Assembly (NCBI GenBank): GCA_950295325.1
Contig: OX485808.1
Span: 28,728,527-28,792,526, forward strand
Length of the DNA: 64,000 nt
Reading direction: 5' to 3'
From: Polytrichum commune
Taxonomy: Eukaryota > Streptophyta > Polytrichopsida > Polytrichales > Polytrichaceae
Positions 46,899 to 57,732 of this stretch are shown here, piece by piece (positions within the stretch are counted from its first letter, which is position 1; each line of letters opens with the position of its first letter). Below the pieces are notes generated by a model that saw nothing but the letters and a program-made list of their open reading frames with translations, was not told the DNA's origin and ran no database searches. Position numbers and translations under genes: made by a program.

Positions 46899-47204
46899 TC
46901 TAGAAAGGACCTTCGACCCCGACAAACCAAACTTTGGGCATCGCTATGTATGGAATTAAGTAAGTTTGGGGTTCATGAATCTTAAGGTTAATAAGTTGGC
47001 GTCAGATTTTCAGTTCCATGACATGTAGTTTAATGTCGTATATGCATCTTTTAATGCGATGCCCTTCACGGGCCTGACTCGCCCGACACTAATTTAACTA
47101 GAAGGATTGCTTACGAAAGCACTAGAATATTCATTAATGAGAGGATATGATGATATTCTTGTGTCAGTGAATCAATCTTGTAACAAAAAGGCATGCAAAG
47201 CTTA
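46899..47204. other. Unassigned DNA
   Basis: No gene recognised. Confidence 0.35.
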
Positions 47205-47345
47205 TACGGGTGGGGTGGGGTTTCGGTGTGACTTATACGGGTGGTGGGGCCCATCTCCCCCTCGGAGTGGGTGCGTTTTCCTTGGTGTTAATGCATGTGG
47301 CGCTGGTGTTTTGGCCTTCTGTCTCAAAAGAACATAGAATATAAA
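47205..47345 (+). mobile_element. LINE 3' UTR relic
   Basis: GGGTGGTGGGGCCCATCTCC then GGAGTGGGTGCGTTTTCCTT, GTTTTGGCCTTCTGTCTCAA and an A-rich end match the 3' region also seen near 34459, 38987, 56610 and 61990. Confidence 0.55.
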
Positions 47346-50300
47346 GTATAAGGGTGGGTTTATGTTAAGGGTACGGATCCAAGAAACTTGGGGTTCAAAA
47401 CACCCCCTCAAATGGATCTTACCTTTGGACTCAAGATTGGATCCTTGAAGATCGGGTTCTCAAGTTAGGAGGAGTGACTACATTTTATTTTTCTTAAGTG
47501 TGGATTGTTGATATTCACGCAGGGGAGGGGTGGGGTGCGAGGTGATGCCACTCTAGCGTTGTTTCATTTTACATGATTTGGACATGGACTCTCGTGTCAG
47601 CTTATTGGTTCGTAAATTTCGCTCTTGATTGGTAGGGTTGTTGTTGGATTTTGGACATTCTTTGGGTGTGGACCCTACAATCAATCATGGCCACTTGACA
47701 AGAAACCAAGTGTGTACAATCAAAATGTAGGTACAGGGGGAAAAAAACAGAGAAAAAATAAAAGTTCGTGCAAGTAGCATGGACACAAATCGTTTGTTTT
47801 GTGTATTTCACATATAATATGTATGAGAAGGCATCTAGAATGGCCAATCTGATCTAGTTCAAATTCCACTCCAACCAAATGTCACAAATTGCAGGGTGCT
47901 CTTTGGTTTGACATTAAAATCATTTATTGTTTTGGAAGACAATTGACACGTGACATATCCGCATTATTCAAGACAATGGTCAATCCAACGTGGATGTTAG
48001 CTTTTGGCAAGTGCTGAACAAGACAACACATTGTGGTAGTTTCTTGTAATTTCAACTAATGAATTGCCTACCATTGTCTTCCAATGCCTCTAATTGGAAC
48101 AACATCTCCACATTCAAATTGAACTTCCAAAACTATAAGCAAAGTTCAAGTCTTGATGTGGCCACTTGTGCGATAAGCACACCCTCTACATAAAAGGGAA
48201 ACACCAACAACCTGGGAGGAGTTAACAACAACTTCATCATCGTGTCAATAGTACACACACATGACGACATAAACTAAGACTACATACATGTGTAATTTGG
48301 AAAAAGAAATTGGGATGAACTGATAATGGTTAAGGCAAATTTCATGTCCACAAACAAATTTTCCTTGTTAAGGGTGTGGTAAAATAGCAAGGGAAAACAT
48401 AACCAAGAACTAGGACTGATAAGGTGGAAAGAGAGCCTTGCAAAGTTTGAACTTCCTCTTTTCAGAGGCCAAATCTTTCAATGTCTTCCTCATTGCAATA
48501 CAAAGGTGGGTGGGTGGGAATTTCCACAAGACTCTTTCTATCTTTTGTGCGTCTTCCTATTTGTTGACATAATAACAATTTGCATAATAGAGTTGTTTGC
48601 AATTATGCCTAAATGTGTGTGTTGTGCAATATAGACAAGTTACATCATAACACTTAATTTGCTTTGCAAGAATATGTACCTTACTTGGTGATTTTGCTAT
48701 CAAATGGTATCCAACAACAAAAGTTTGATTTTGACTTTCCCATACCTTGGAAGTTTAATCACTTGTCTTCATGTTTCACCTCAAAGCACATATAGCTAAT
48801 CCACCACATGCATGGAGTACTTACAAGGGAAATATTCCTAGTAACTTCTACCAATAGATATGCATAAAATGTCATTATCACAATACATCATTATATTGAA
48901 AGTGTGAAGGGCCTGCCCCACATGTGCCCATGCAACGAACCAACAAACATTTGAGGATTAGTTACGTACATGAAGTAAATAACACTATGACCCAGTTGTT
49001 ATCCATGTCGCACACATTTAAATTGCATCAAATGCATTGTAGTATTTCAAATTACAACACTCATTGCAAAATGACATATGGGTGTTCAAACATGTTCCTT
49101 GGCCATGATTGGGTTTCTCCAAGTAGAATACTCCTCTTGGTGACTAGCCCTAATTTCTCTCACTTTTAACACGTATCTACTACTCAAGTGAGTATACACA
49201 GAGCCAACCCCATCTCACACTTGGGTGAATGGAAAAAAAGGAAGCTCCCTTTAGGGTTAGGGGTTTATATTGGAGTTCTTACCTATGGTAATTTTTTCAA
49301 ACCCTATTTTTTACCATGGATTAGAGACATGGGTCACGGCTGTAACCATGGTTGTTTTGCTCCATTCATCTACATCCTTGTTGCCTTTTCATCATCGTAA
49401 GTATGACCACTTTCCATGCATTTACATCTAGGATTTCCTGAGCATATAGTCATCTATTTATAAAGAAGACAATTTCTACGTAAATTAATGTAAGAGTTTA
49501 CCATCAAATGTTTTAAGGACATGGCAGAGAGAGAGAGAGAGAGAGTCTTTGTCACGTTGTTGTGTGCCTCTAAACTTGAATTACACCCTACTTCCAATTA
49601 TTCGAAGGCAATGTGTCAAAATCCAACATCACCCATGACATGTCACATAACAAAGGGGAGAGCACTGGACTCATGAACAATTATTATCTTGATGGAATCA
49701 CGGCCATTCCATGTCCATGATGTGGAGCGATCATTCCAGGCTTCCATTGTCAATATCCCACAATGCATGAACTCCACCCAAATGTTATATGTGGGTGTAC
49801 AACAAAGAACTTTATTAAGTGTTTAGATTTCTTGCAAGGTGGATCACAACAACGACAAATTATTTTCACGCTCCAACATAAACCTACAACAAGATCATGC
49901 GTTTATTTGAGCTTGTTGGAGTTGTTTAGCAAGAGTAGTTATTGTTTGCCATTGTTGATTTTGTGTGTTCCATGATAATAGGTCCCCTTTGTGTTGAACA
50001 AAAACTAAATTTTCATATCACATAACCAAATCAACAAGAATAGTTTGAATTTTATTTTTATTATAACCCCTATGCCCATGGAAATTCCATCAAATGTAGC
50101 TTACCATTCACAAACTACTTCTCATTGCTCATTGCTCATATGCTACCACTCATTGCTCATGTCCTAACTAATTATTGTTGGGGGTTTGATACTTGGATTT
50201 GAGAAGTTGGACATCCAAAGCTCAACTTATTGAGAGCTTTGCCAATCTTAAAGTTTCTCAATAGTTTGAGAAAGTGTAAAGTGACCATGTTCATAACAAC

Positions 50301-50998
50301 ATATTAAAAGGGGGGGGGGGGGTACTAATGAAGCCTTAATTAATAACAAAGCAAAGAATGCTTGAAAGTTCATTGCCTTTGGAGCCCACAAAACAAGAGC
50401 TCGTACTACCAACATTCCTAAAGTGACCTCCACGAGGTAGCTTAGGATTATAACTGTGAGCTTGTCAAAAATGATTGAGGGTTTGTCAAACTCATTCCAC
50501 ATTGGATCTTGCAAAGCACCATCTCTAAATGTTGGTATAATGCTTGACATTTTTATTTGTCGGCAATAGATACCATTTGGTTGCTTACTTATAAAAAGTT
50601 CCCTTCCTCAGCTAATTCTTATAACCTACAATCAACTGAGCTACAAGCATGCTTCCATCATCAAGCCATAAAATAGTATGCAATCCGGAGGTTGAATTTT
50701 TGAGTTGATTGGATGTAGGAATTAGTACTAAAGATCTAAAATTAGCACACTCGACGTCATTTGAAATGAATCAACAATAAACTTATAAGAAGATAAAGTT
50801 TTTATGTTGGATGGATGAGATGTACTCTCATATCCAAAAGATTCATAATCCTTGCCTACATTGATATGTGCAATTAGGTTGCCTTCACTAACAGCTTGCA
50901 TGTTCACCCATGCAAATAGCCTTGGGTCAAAATCAAATTATAAAAATATGTGAGTTTGTTTATTCATCCGTATTGCAACCACGGCAGTGAAATAATTC
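47346..50998. other. Long unassigned intergenic stretch
   Basis: No supported gene over 3.6 kb. A (GA)n tract lies at 49526-49545, CATTGCTC repeats four times at 50124-50158, and a G13 run lies at 50310-50322. Short open frames have no domain character. Confidence 0.4.
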
Positions 50999-51343
50999 AT
51001 GTTTTTCTCTTACTATGATAACAAAATATCCAAAAAAATGTGGAATGTTGATCAATTAGTGTGGGGCAACCTAGTGGCATATGTCAGTATAATTGATAAT
51101 ACATTCTTCAAGGTTGCCACCAACCATAAATTGACAAATATGTCTTACCCAACTCCTTCCTATTTCAACAAGGATGGGAGGTCCTCCCTCCATCATCATT
51201 GGATGAATATGAGGACCACGAAACGCCTCCTAGAAATCCCCAAAGGCATAAACTCATGCACAATTCTCCCAAACTTCATCAAGAACCGAACACATGGCAT
51301 CCTAACAAATGCAAACCATCACAATGTCCCTTGGTCCACCTAA
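50999..51343 (+). pseudogene. Unidentified 114-codon open frame
   Basis: The frame opens MFFSYYDNKISKKMWNVDQL and ends LTNANHHNVPWST. The distal part (RTTKRLLEIPKGINSCTILP, NFIKNRTHGILTNANHHNVP) reads as protein-like and hydrophilic, but no family is recognised. It lies upstream of a LINE relic on the same strand, so it may be part of an older mobile element. Confidence 0.2.
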
Positions 51344-52399
51344 CCCAACTAGGTGTTTAAGCCACTTCTAATGCCCCTCCCCCACTCCCCTACTCCCCAA
51401 ATCCATTTGCCTAATTGATGTACCTCAAGCTTAGTTTAAAATGAAAATGGACCATGTCAACGGATCATGACATATTTTATGGGCACTCCAAACTTGCAAT
51501 GGCTTTTTCTATGTACAATTTGACATGATACAATTTTGACATGATACGATTTGGCCTTTGAAGGTGCAAGATTTCTCTCACACAGTAAATACATTGTTCA
51601 TATTCAATAAAAAGAAGTCCACAATGCTAGAAAGCAAGCACTTTGTGGAGAAAACTTGTTGATATTAACTTAAAGTTAATTTTCTCAAGGTGGTCGTGTT
51701 TCCATCACATTTTGTTGCATGTTAGATTTGAAAAAAATTGTGATCTTTAAAGCAATAAAAAGGGAATAGCTCCCTATGAAAAATTTAATCCAATTAGTTT
51801 TCTCACGAGTAACTCCATATGCCATTTCATTCACAACAAAGTTTGAAAAGAATTGGTTTTTTTTTGGTAATTCCATCCACCCTTCCATAATGCCTACTTT
51901 GATAAGAGACATTAAAGGCTACTTTATGCATTCACTCTTGCACTTAGAAAACCACTAAAAATATGATAGAATCATAACTTGCACGTCAAATTGACACATA
52001 TGTATGAAATCGACATAATTCTTGAGACAAGATACACATTTGGACCCAAAACTTCAAAAAGGTAAAGTATACATTGGAAACAAGAGGGACGACATAATGG
52101 ACTTCGTGAAATCGGCTAATTGTGGGCTAAGTAGTTTTTTGGCAAGCCCCTTCTCACCATGTGAGAAAGTGGCTTGGTCGTCGAGCCCAATCTCTTTTCT
52201 TGGAAAAGTTCAACATGATTCTCGAGGTCTCAAGTTTGGTTCCCAATGAACCAATATGGTACAACTAGGAGGCCAACCTACTCGCCAAAGATGGCTCATA
52301 ATCCCCCCCTCATGCATGACATCCGTTTTTATGCTCAAGCCACACCACCTCACACTAGCTTACAACCCCTCTCCCCCCCTTTCCATTTCCAAATACCAC
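51344..52399. other. Unassigned DNA
   Basis: The 75-codon frame at 52022-52249 has no signature. It may include decayed LINE sequence. Confidence 0.35.
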
Positions 52400-53080
52400 G
52401 ATGAAATCCTTCCATAACCACCGAGAGCACATTGAAACGGAATTGCAATACCTTCCCCTAATCCATGCCACAATTAACTTCAAACATGCATCCAAATGAC
52501 TCAAAGGAAATAAAATTCACACCAAATGGTCCAACTCCTTATGGGATATTAAAGAAGTCACATAAGCACAAATCACCCAAGTCCTAAAACTTAGGTACGC
52601 CAAGGGAATCACCGCAAAAAAACGTAAAGGCCCAAAAATCACCTCCATGAAACATGCCGACTATGCATGTACTCAACAAAATTAGCGACACATGGCCACA
52701 CCTCCTTAGCCATTGCACCCTTCCACACCTCAAAAAACTCTGCAACACTTGCCACAAAATTGATGCTCATGCTAATCATAGCACACTCTCCTCTCACCCA
52801 TCCACATGATATTACACTCTCATGGATGCCATTGTGCATCGCCTCACTCCCCACCAAAACACCACCCCCTCTTGGCTCCTCCCTTGCAAATGTCACCTCC
52901 CCAAATTTGAATGCCTCGCTTGCCTCCAACTAGACATCCTATGCGTCCTAGGCCTCCCTCCCACCGAACCCCTTCTCGCCCCTCACCATCCAATTCAATG
53001 AACTCATGTTCTATCACGACCAATATACTACAAATAAATAAATTTAAACAACGACAACGACAACAACAACAACAATCCGC
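52400..53080 (+). pseudogene. LINE ORF C-terminal part with zinc-binding and endonuclease-like segment
   Basis: In order on the + strand: HIETELQYLPLIHATINFKH, WSNSLWDIKEVT and QVLKLRYAKGI (thumb-like, 52425-52600). Then ISDTWPHLLSHCTLPHLKKL (52680-52740), a Cys/His-rich spacer, a TGA stop near 52808, WLLPCKCHLPKFECLACLQL and DILCVLG (52870-52952). The C.C...CLA..(R/Q)(P/L)DILC spacing recalls the zinc-knuckle plus PD-(D/E)xK (restriction-like) endonuclease of some non-LTR elements. Here the usual RPD reads QLD, so it is presumably dead. A C15 run follows at 53087. Confidence 0.5.
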
Positions 53081-53261
53081 ATGTTACCCCCCCCCCCCCC
53101 CTCCCTCCCTCCCCCGTCCATAAACCCTAGAACAACCCCCTAATAGCCATCACTACAACTCTTACTCAACATAGATCCAACAGACACCACCATCACATTC
53201 CTAACCTACCTCATGCCCCGATCACACTAAACTTTCCGTCCGGTTCTAGCCGTGAAATTGT
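53081..53261. repeat. (CAA)n and poly-C tract region
   Basis: CAACGACAACGACAACAACA lies at 53048-53073, just inside the preceding entry. C15 lies at 53087-53101, followed by CCCTCC repeats. Low complexity. Confidence 0.8.
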
Positions 53262-53371
53262 TGGGGATTATGTTGAGAATTAGATGTTGGCCCACCACTT
53301 TTCACACTATTACAGTTGGAGATGCTAATGGATGGTACTAGAAGTGGCCGGTGTGATCAGCCCCTCATACT
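53262..53371 (+). repeat. Dispersed repeat M (copy 2), possible LTR end
   Basis: TGTTGGGGATTATGTTGAGA through CCCACCACTTTTCACACTAT to GTGTGATCAGCCCCT, inverted relative to 14783-14893. No tRNA primer-binding site follows. Confidence 0.6.
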
Positions 53372-53855
53372 CAACAAAAGGCAAACTTGAAAATTGTCAA
53401 GCCCCCCATCACATCAACATAGGAAACCCACCCGGACACGACCCCCACACACTCACACATGCTCCACTTTGAGCAATCCACCTACCACAAGTAGGCACCT
53501 CATCCATGAGTCATCCCGCACGGACTTGTGTATGGCCACCCACATAGGAACGGAATTGACAATGGCCTTTTGATTTCTTTGACAATGGTCTAGTTTTATA
53601 TCTTTAGACTAGAAGACATTGACATTTTGATTCATGAACATGCCCCTTGATTTCTTGGAAGACCCACGTCTTCCTGATGTTCCTAACGTAATATCTCGTG
53701 GACCATGAAACATCATCCACTTGCTATCATGTAGGACGCCACGTAGATAGATTATTTGCCCATGTAAAATTCGTTGGCACATCATGTCCTCGAGGTCTAG
53801 TGTAAAGCGAACTTATTAGAAGATCTCCAAGTTCTCGACCAAGCACCTACATGTA
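53372..53855. other. Unassigned DNA
   Basis: No gene recognised. Confidence 0.35.
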
Positions 53856-53925
53856 GAAGAAGAGAAACTTCGGTGTCCGTTAGGAGGCCGACGTGAATGA
53901 AGTGTCTGTTCGTTCCACCCCCAAT
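53856..53925. repeat. Dispersed repeat N (copy 2)
   Basis: GAGAAACTTCGGTGTCCGTT and AGGAGGCCGACGTGAATGAA match 2950-3012. Confidence 0.8.
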
Positions 53926-54284
53926 AGAGGTAAAGAACTACTTCCCCCTTTCGAGAGTAGACACTATAGTCACAAGTAACCAGTAACAGATAGAACCAGT
54001 ACACAAAAAGGACTGGTTAATCTGAGATTTGTTTGGTGCAAAGTTTTACCGCCGAGTGTTTTAAACCCTAGTGGGCTTGTTTGCGTAAGTGTGGGGAGTG
54101 TGGTGTTTGTGCCACCTAGCAATCCGTCTTTCGTGTGGTAGGGGGAATTGCACCCGTTGTTGACATTTACTAATGTGGTTTTAGTTACTATATTTATTTT
54201 TTTATTTTTTTATTTTTTGACTAGGGGGGGGTCTTGTATTTGAGGTAGAGGTTGATTATTTTCTAGTCTTCTTCTGTGGAGCTA
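53926..54284. other. Unassigned DNA
   Basis: A T-rich tract (TTTATTTTTTTATTTTT) lies at about 54191-54218, next to a G8 run. No gene. Confidence 0.35.
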
Positions 54285-54502
54285 TGATCGGGGAGAACCG
54301 GCAGTTAGTTACAGATGAACTGGTTGAGTTTGAGAAATAACCGATTGAAGTTCAAGACTGTAGGAAAACTACTGATCATTTTGAGGAATTTAGAGAATAT
54401 ACCCACTTTAATAAAGGCAAACCGAAGGATGTCAACATGTAGCCGGTTGGACTTGCAAACACTAGGATCTCAACCGATTATGCCCAAAAATCTCCCCGAT
54501 CA
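54285..54502 (+). mobile_element. Family C element (copy 6), best-preserved termini
   Basis: TGATCGGGGAGA / TCTCCCCGATCA exact inverted ends. The interior includes GGTTGGACTTGCAAACACTA and CAACCGATTATGCCC. The small open frame inside is incidental. Confidence 0.85.
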
Positions 54503-54866
54503 TTGTTGTGGAGGAGGATGGACATGGCATATTGTATGGCAATGGTATTGATGTTTTTAAAGGTGTTTTAAATGGTTGACATAGGTAGTTTAAATTTGTT
54601 TTCGAGTACCAAGCACCTAGTTTGTATGTATGTTACGGGTCAAGGGGCGGGCCCTTGAGCTCTAATGCAAAAGGCCCGAATTAGGAAAACCACGAGTTGG
54701 AGGAGAAGCTTGGAAGGGGCCCATGCTAAGACAAAAAAGTGGAGGCCACAAATAACTTAAGTGGTTTCTTGTCCCTTGCGAGGAGGACCAAAATAACATG
54801 AGCCAATATGGGTCTTCCAAAGGGCTTAATTCTATTGGGCGAGGGTGTCATAAGACGGCTGAGGGG
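54503..54866. other. Unassigned DNA
   Basis: No gene recognised between family C copies 6 and 7. Confidence 0.35.
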
Positions 54867-54943
54867 GCCCTTTGAACTTCAACCGGTTATTTCTCAAACT
54901 CAACTGGTTCATGTGTAACTAACTGACAGTTCGCCCCGGTCAG
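54867..54943 (-). mobile_element. Family C fragment (copy 7)
   Basis: GAACTTCAACCGGTTATTTC to CAACTGGTTCATGTGTAACT and CGCCCCGGTCA. Only one end of the element remains. Confidence 0.65.
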
Positions 54944-55082
54944 TGCTTCATGAGGTTACCTTTTAGGTGACACCCGGATCCTAGGCTCCCCTTCTATGTG
55001 GGCTTCGGCCCCACCCATGTGCATTTCTATCTTTCCTTGCATTTTTAAAATTTGCCCATTCCCCATCATCGTCCCTTCATTT

Positions 55083-55572
55083 AGGGCCACTTCACACACG
55101 AGACCGAGTGCCCGTGACCCGTACACTTCAAGCACTCTCATTGGTGGAAAAAAGACGGAGCCGGTCCAAGTTCACTTCACACTATGCTTGAGGGACCAAC
55201 GAAGTATTTGAATGCAAGACGGATGTAAAGTCTACATGGCATCGAATGGATCATGTTTCATGGTCACTTGGACTATTTTCAAAAACCACCTCTTGGAGGT
55301 AGGCTTAACACAAATCCGGGAGACCATGGCATTTTGAACGCTTACAACTGTTGATTTGTTCTATTTTATCATGTGTGAGGACCGACATAAATAGACATTT
55401 ATTCAAATAACATTTGGTTAGGGGCCGGTCACATATGGCTTCACAGTACACTTGAGAGTCTGTGAGCACACTACATGATTTTGGAGGTGTGTTGGGACGG
55501 CCTTTGGACACTTACTTTTGGGCTCTCACAATTTCATGGCCACGGCTCTTGGCTTGTGTGTGAAGTGGCCCT
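55083..55572 (+). mobile_element. Family A MITE-like element, full length (copy 4)
   Basis: AGGGCCACTTCACACACGAG / GCTTGTGTGTGAAGTGGCCCT, about 490 bp. It provides the empty-site reference CACACTACATGATTTTGGAG for the nested insertion in copy 5. Confidence 0.9.
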
Positions 55573-55983
55573 TAACCCCTGACTCCCGACGAAGCCAAAA
55601 GTGATCATTAAATCAAGAGTTTTCCTCTTGTCGAACATGTGTACAATTTTTGAATGATGTGAAACTCCAACATAATACATAACATTACTAAGCAATGAGA
55701 TGATGATTTATTTATTTTGGTTCTAGTGTTTTGGCAAAGATTTTGAAGACATCTAGATTCTAGAAAAGACCGAGGTGGCGGACAAGTGGCAAGGCTACCT
55801 CCCAACGAATGGCATGTTCTATTGGTCTCAAGTGTCGGACCATGCTCGCTCTGGCATGGAAGCCACGTTCAAGAGGTCCATCTAGCACAAGGCGGTCGCG
55901 TCAATTAGTGGAGGGCTTGCATTGCCCCGGTGCCCCTCTCCAAGCAATGTGATTCTTTTGTCTTCCCAACACGAGCGAGTTAG
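55573..55983. other. Unassigned DNA
   Basis: Probably upstream LINE sequence. No clear coding signature. Confidence 0.3.
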
Positions 55984-56440
55984 TTGAACACAAATTTTTG
56001 GAATTGCATTCAAGCCCAGAGAGCGTGGAGGTGGACCACATCCATTATGCATGAATTATGTGGGGTGAGAACCGGTAACTACGATAGCTTTAAATGGAAA
56101 ATGAGCCCTCTTTGGGAAAGGATCCCTGAGAAGTTTGTCAAGAGATTTGGCACCTTCTCGTGGGCATCACCCATTGGACGATTTGGTTTGAGTGCAACGA
56201 TAGGGTGTTCAACCATGAACAATGGCACAAATCTAAGGTTAGACACCTCATTCAAAATACCAAAGCGGCTTGGGCTAGGGTCATCAATTTGTTAAAATCA
56301 GTGGCTACTCAACCAAAGCTCTCCTCAAAGGCTTCAACCAATCATGGGGGGCTAGGGATGTGCTTTGTTGGAGGAACAATGTACACGTCACTTGGAATTG
56401 GGAAAGATAACATAGCAAGGGTGATTTGCCCTTGGTAGGT
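55984..56440 (+). pseudogene. LINE ORF C-terminal tail
   Basis: NTNFWNCIQAQRAWRWTTSI then MHELCGVRTG and KWKMSPLWERIPEKFVKRFG, followed after a frame change by WTIWFECNDRVFNHEQWHKS and TKAAWARVINLLK. The W(T/S)IW.E.NDRVFN segment is the conserved tail of plant L1-type ORF2, also found at 34115 and 38690. A frameshift near 56160 inactivates it. Confidence 0.7.
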
Positions 56441-56725
56441 CACTTGGTGCTTTGGCGGGTTGTCCATGGTTAGCAGGGTGGGGGGTGTCTTCAGTCTAGT
56501 GCTTTGGCGGGTTGTCCATGGTTAGCAGGGTGGGGGGTGTCTTTAGTCTAGTGCTTTGGCAGGTTGTCCTCGGTGGGGTTTTTGTTACTTGATTTCTTGT
56601 TACGTGACAATGTGGCACGTTTGAGGGGCCCTACCTCCCCTTAAGTGGGTGTGTCTTTCTTGGTTCTAAATGCATTTGGCATCATCTTTTTGGCTTTTCA
56701 GCCTTCTATGTCAATAAAATAAAAG
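56441..56725 (+). mobile_element. LINE 3' UTR with a 52-bp tandem duplication
   Basis: GTGCTTTGGCGGGTTGTCCA begins units at 56447, 56499 and 56551 (52-bp period; the third is partial). The shared LINE 3' region follows: TTTGAGGGGCCCTACCTCCC, AAGTGGGTGTGTCTTTCTTG, TTTTTGGCTTTTCAGCCTTC, then AATAAAATAAAAGAAAATAAA as a polyA-like end. Confidence 0.75.
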
Positions 56726-57217
56726 AAAATAAATGATGGTCTCTTTCCAAAGAAAGAAGCCAAAAACTCAAGATTTCATAACATTATCCAATTGCGACTA
56801 TAGGTCGGGTGGGGTCGGGAACAAGTAAGATACTATTTGGAACTATATCATGCTTATTTCTTTCTTACCAACATATTCAACCCATAGTCCGCCAAGAGCC
56901 TAAGGCTAGTGTAAATGCAGCCTACAAAATTTGTGACTTAGCCTATAAAATTTTGAAAGTGTAGGACAAAGAGCCTATGGACAATTTAAAAACATAGGAT
57001 ATCAACCTATGTGATAAAAAACATGTAGGAAATTTTTCCTACAAAGTTTTTAAAAGAGAGGATTTTAGTCATTCATCCTTCTTCAAATTAGGAAATTAGT
57101 TGACCTAAGTACATATCTTTAGGCTAATACTCGGGGCTCTTGGGTGGCACATAGATGGATATCAATAATAGCCCTAACTCCCTTCCCGCCAATCTTTACA
57201 AATACCATTCATCACAA

Positions 57218-57220
<3 letters not shown>
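56726..57220. other. Unassigned DNA
   Basis: Repeated short motifs of the form AGCCTA(T/C)(A/G)AAATTT occur at 56930-57060. No gene. Confidence 0.35.
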
Positions 57221-57248
<28 letters not shown>

Positions 57249-57249
57249 T
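57218..57249. repeat. (CT)n microsatellite
   Basis: About fifteen CT units immediately upstream of the hAT relic. Confidence 0.95.
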
Positions 57250-57261
57250 GAAATTCAAGTG

Positions 57262-57612
57262 TCGCAGTCTCGCAGATCAAGTCCTTCTTTGAAACTGAAA
57301 TTTCCTAACCTACTAACCCTTGCCGACATTGCAAGATGCCAATGTGTTAGTACTGCTACTTGTGAGAGAGCTTTCTCTGTGCATAATAACATCAAGTAGA
57401 AGAAAAGGAATTGAATGACAACAACACACTTGGATAGTGTGATGCGGGTGGCGATTGAAGGACCAACCAAAAATTTTGAGTTTATTTTGGAGGAAGCTAT
57501 ATCTTTGTGGAAGGATTCAAGAAAGTTTCGATTCTTGTTTACTAATCCTGAGAAATATCTTGCAGGAAGAGTAGAGGTTGAATCAGAAGATGGTGAGGAC
57601 TTTCACCCTTAA
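57262..57612 (+). pseudogene. hAT-family transposase C-terminal dimerisation domain, broken
   Basis: The + strand reads KLKFPNLLTLADIARCQCVS, TATCERAFSVHNNIK, stop, KKRN, stop, MTTTHLDSVMRVAIEGPTKN, FEFILEEAISLWKDSRKFRF and so on to a stop at 57612. The ER(A)FS..N.IK...RN.(M/L)...HLDS(V/L)MR.(A/S)(I/L)EGP pattern is the hAT C-terminal dimerisation region, also found in ZNF862-like domesticated proteins. Two stops lie at about 57398 and 57413. A CTCGCAG acceptor-like site at 57269-57275 precedes the domain. The N-terminal zinc finger and catalytic core are absent here, so it is a truncated relic. Confidence 0.8.
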
Positions 57613-57671
57613 ACTCATTTGAATTTTAGCAACCTTTAATTATAATGAACTCTTTAAAAAAGAATTGGTTA

Positions 57672-57732
57672 ATCCTTGGCCTTCAAACGTGGTGAAGGGC
57701 TTAGCCAGGTTCAATTCCTGCCAAGGATACCA
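57672..57732 (+). tRNA. tRNA-like fold lacking a D arm, with B box and encoded ACCA
   Basis: ATCCTTG (57672-57678) pairs perfectly with CAAGGAT (57722-57728), followed by A and CCA. CTTCA/TGAAG forms a 5-bp stem with a 7-nt loop AACGTGG (57681-57697). CCAGG/CCTGC forms a T-arm-like stem with four of five pairs and loop TTCAATT. GGTTCAATTCC (57708-57718) matches the pol III B-box consensus. Position 33 is A rather than U, and the D arm is missing (61 nt in all). Alternatives: a tRNA-derived SINE head, a tRNA pseudogene, or chance. TGGTTAATCC at 57666 could serve as an A box. Confidence 0.3.

Noticed and set aside
53262-53371. Intact LTR retrotransposon beginning at TGTTGGGGATTATG
   Set aside because: No primer-binding site, gag-pol, matching second LTR or target duplication was found. 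Kept only as a dispersed repeat.
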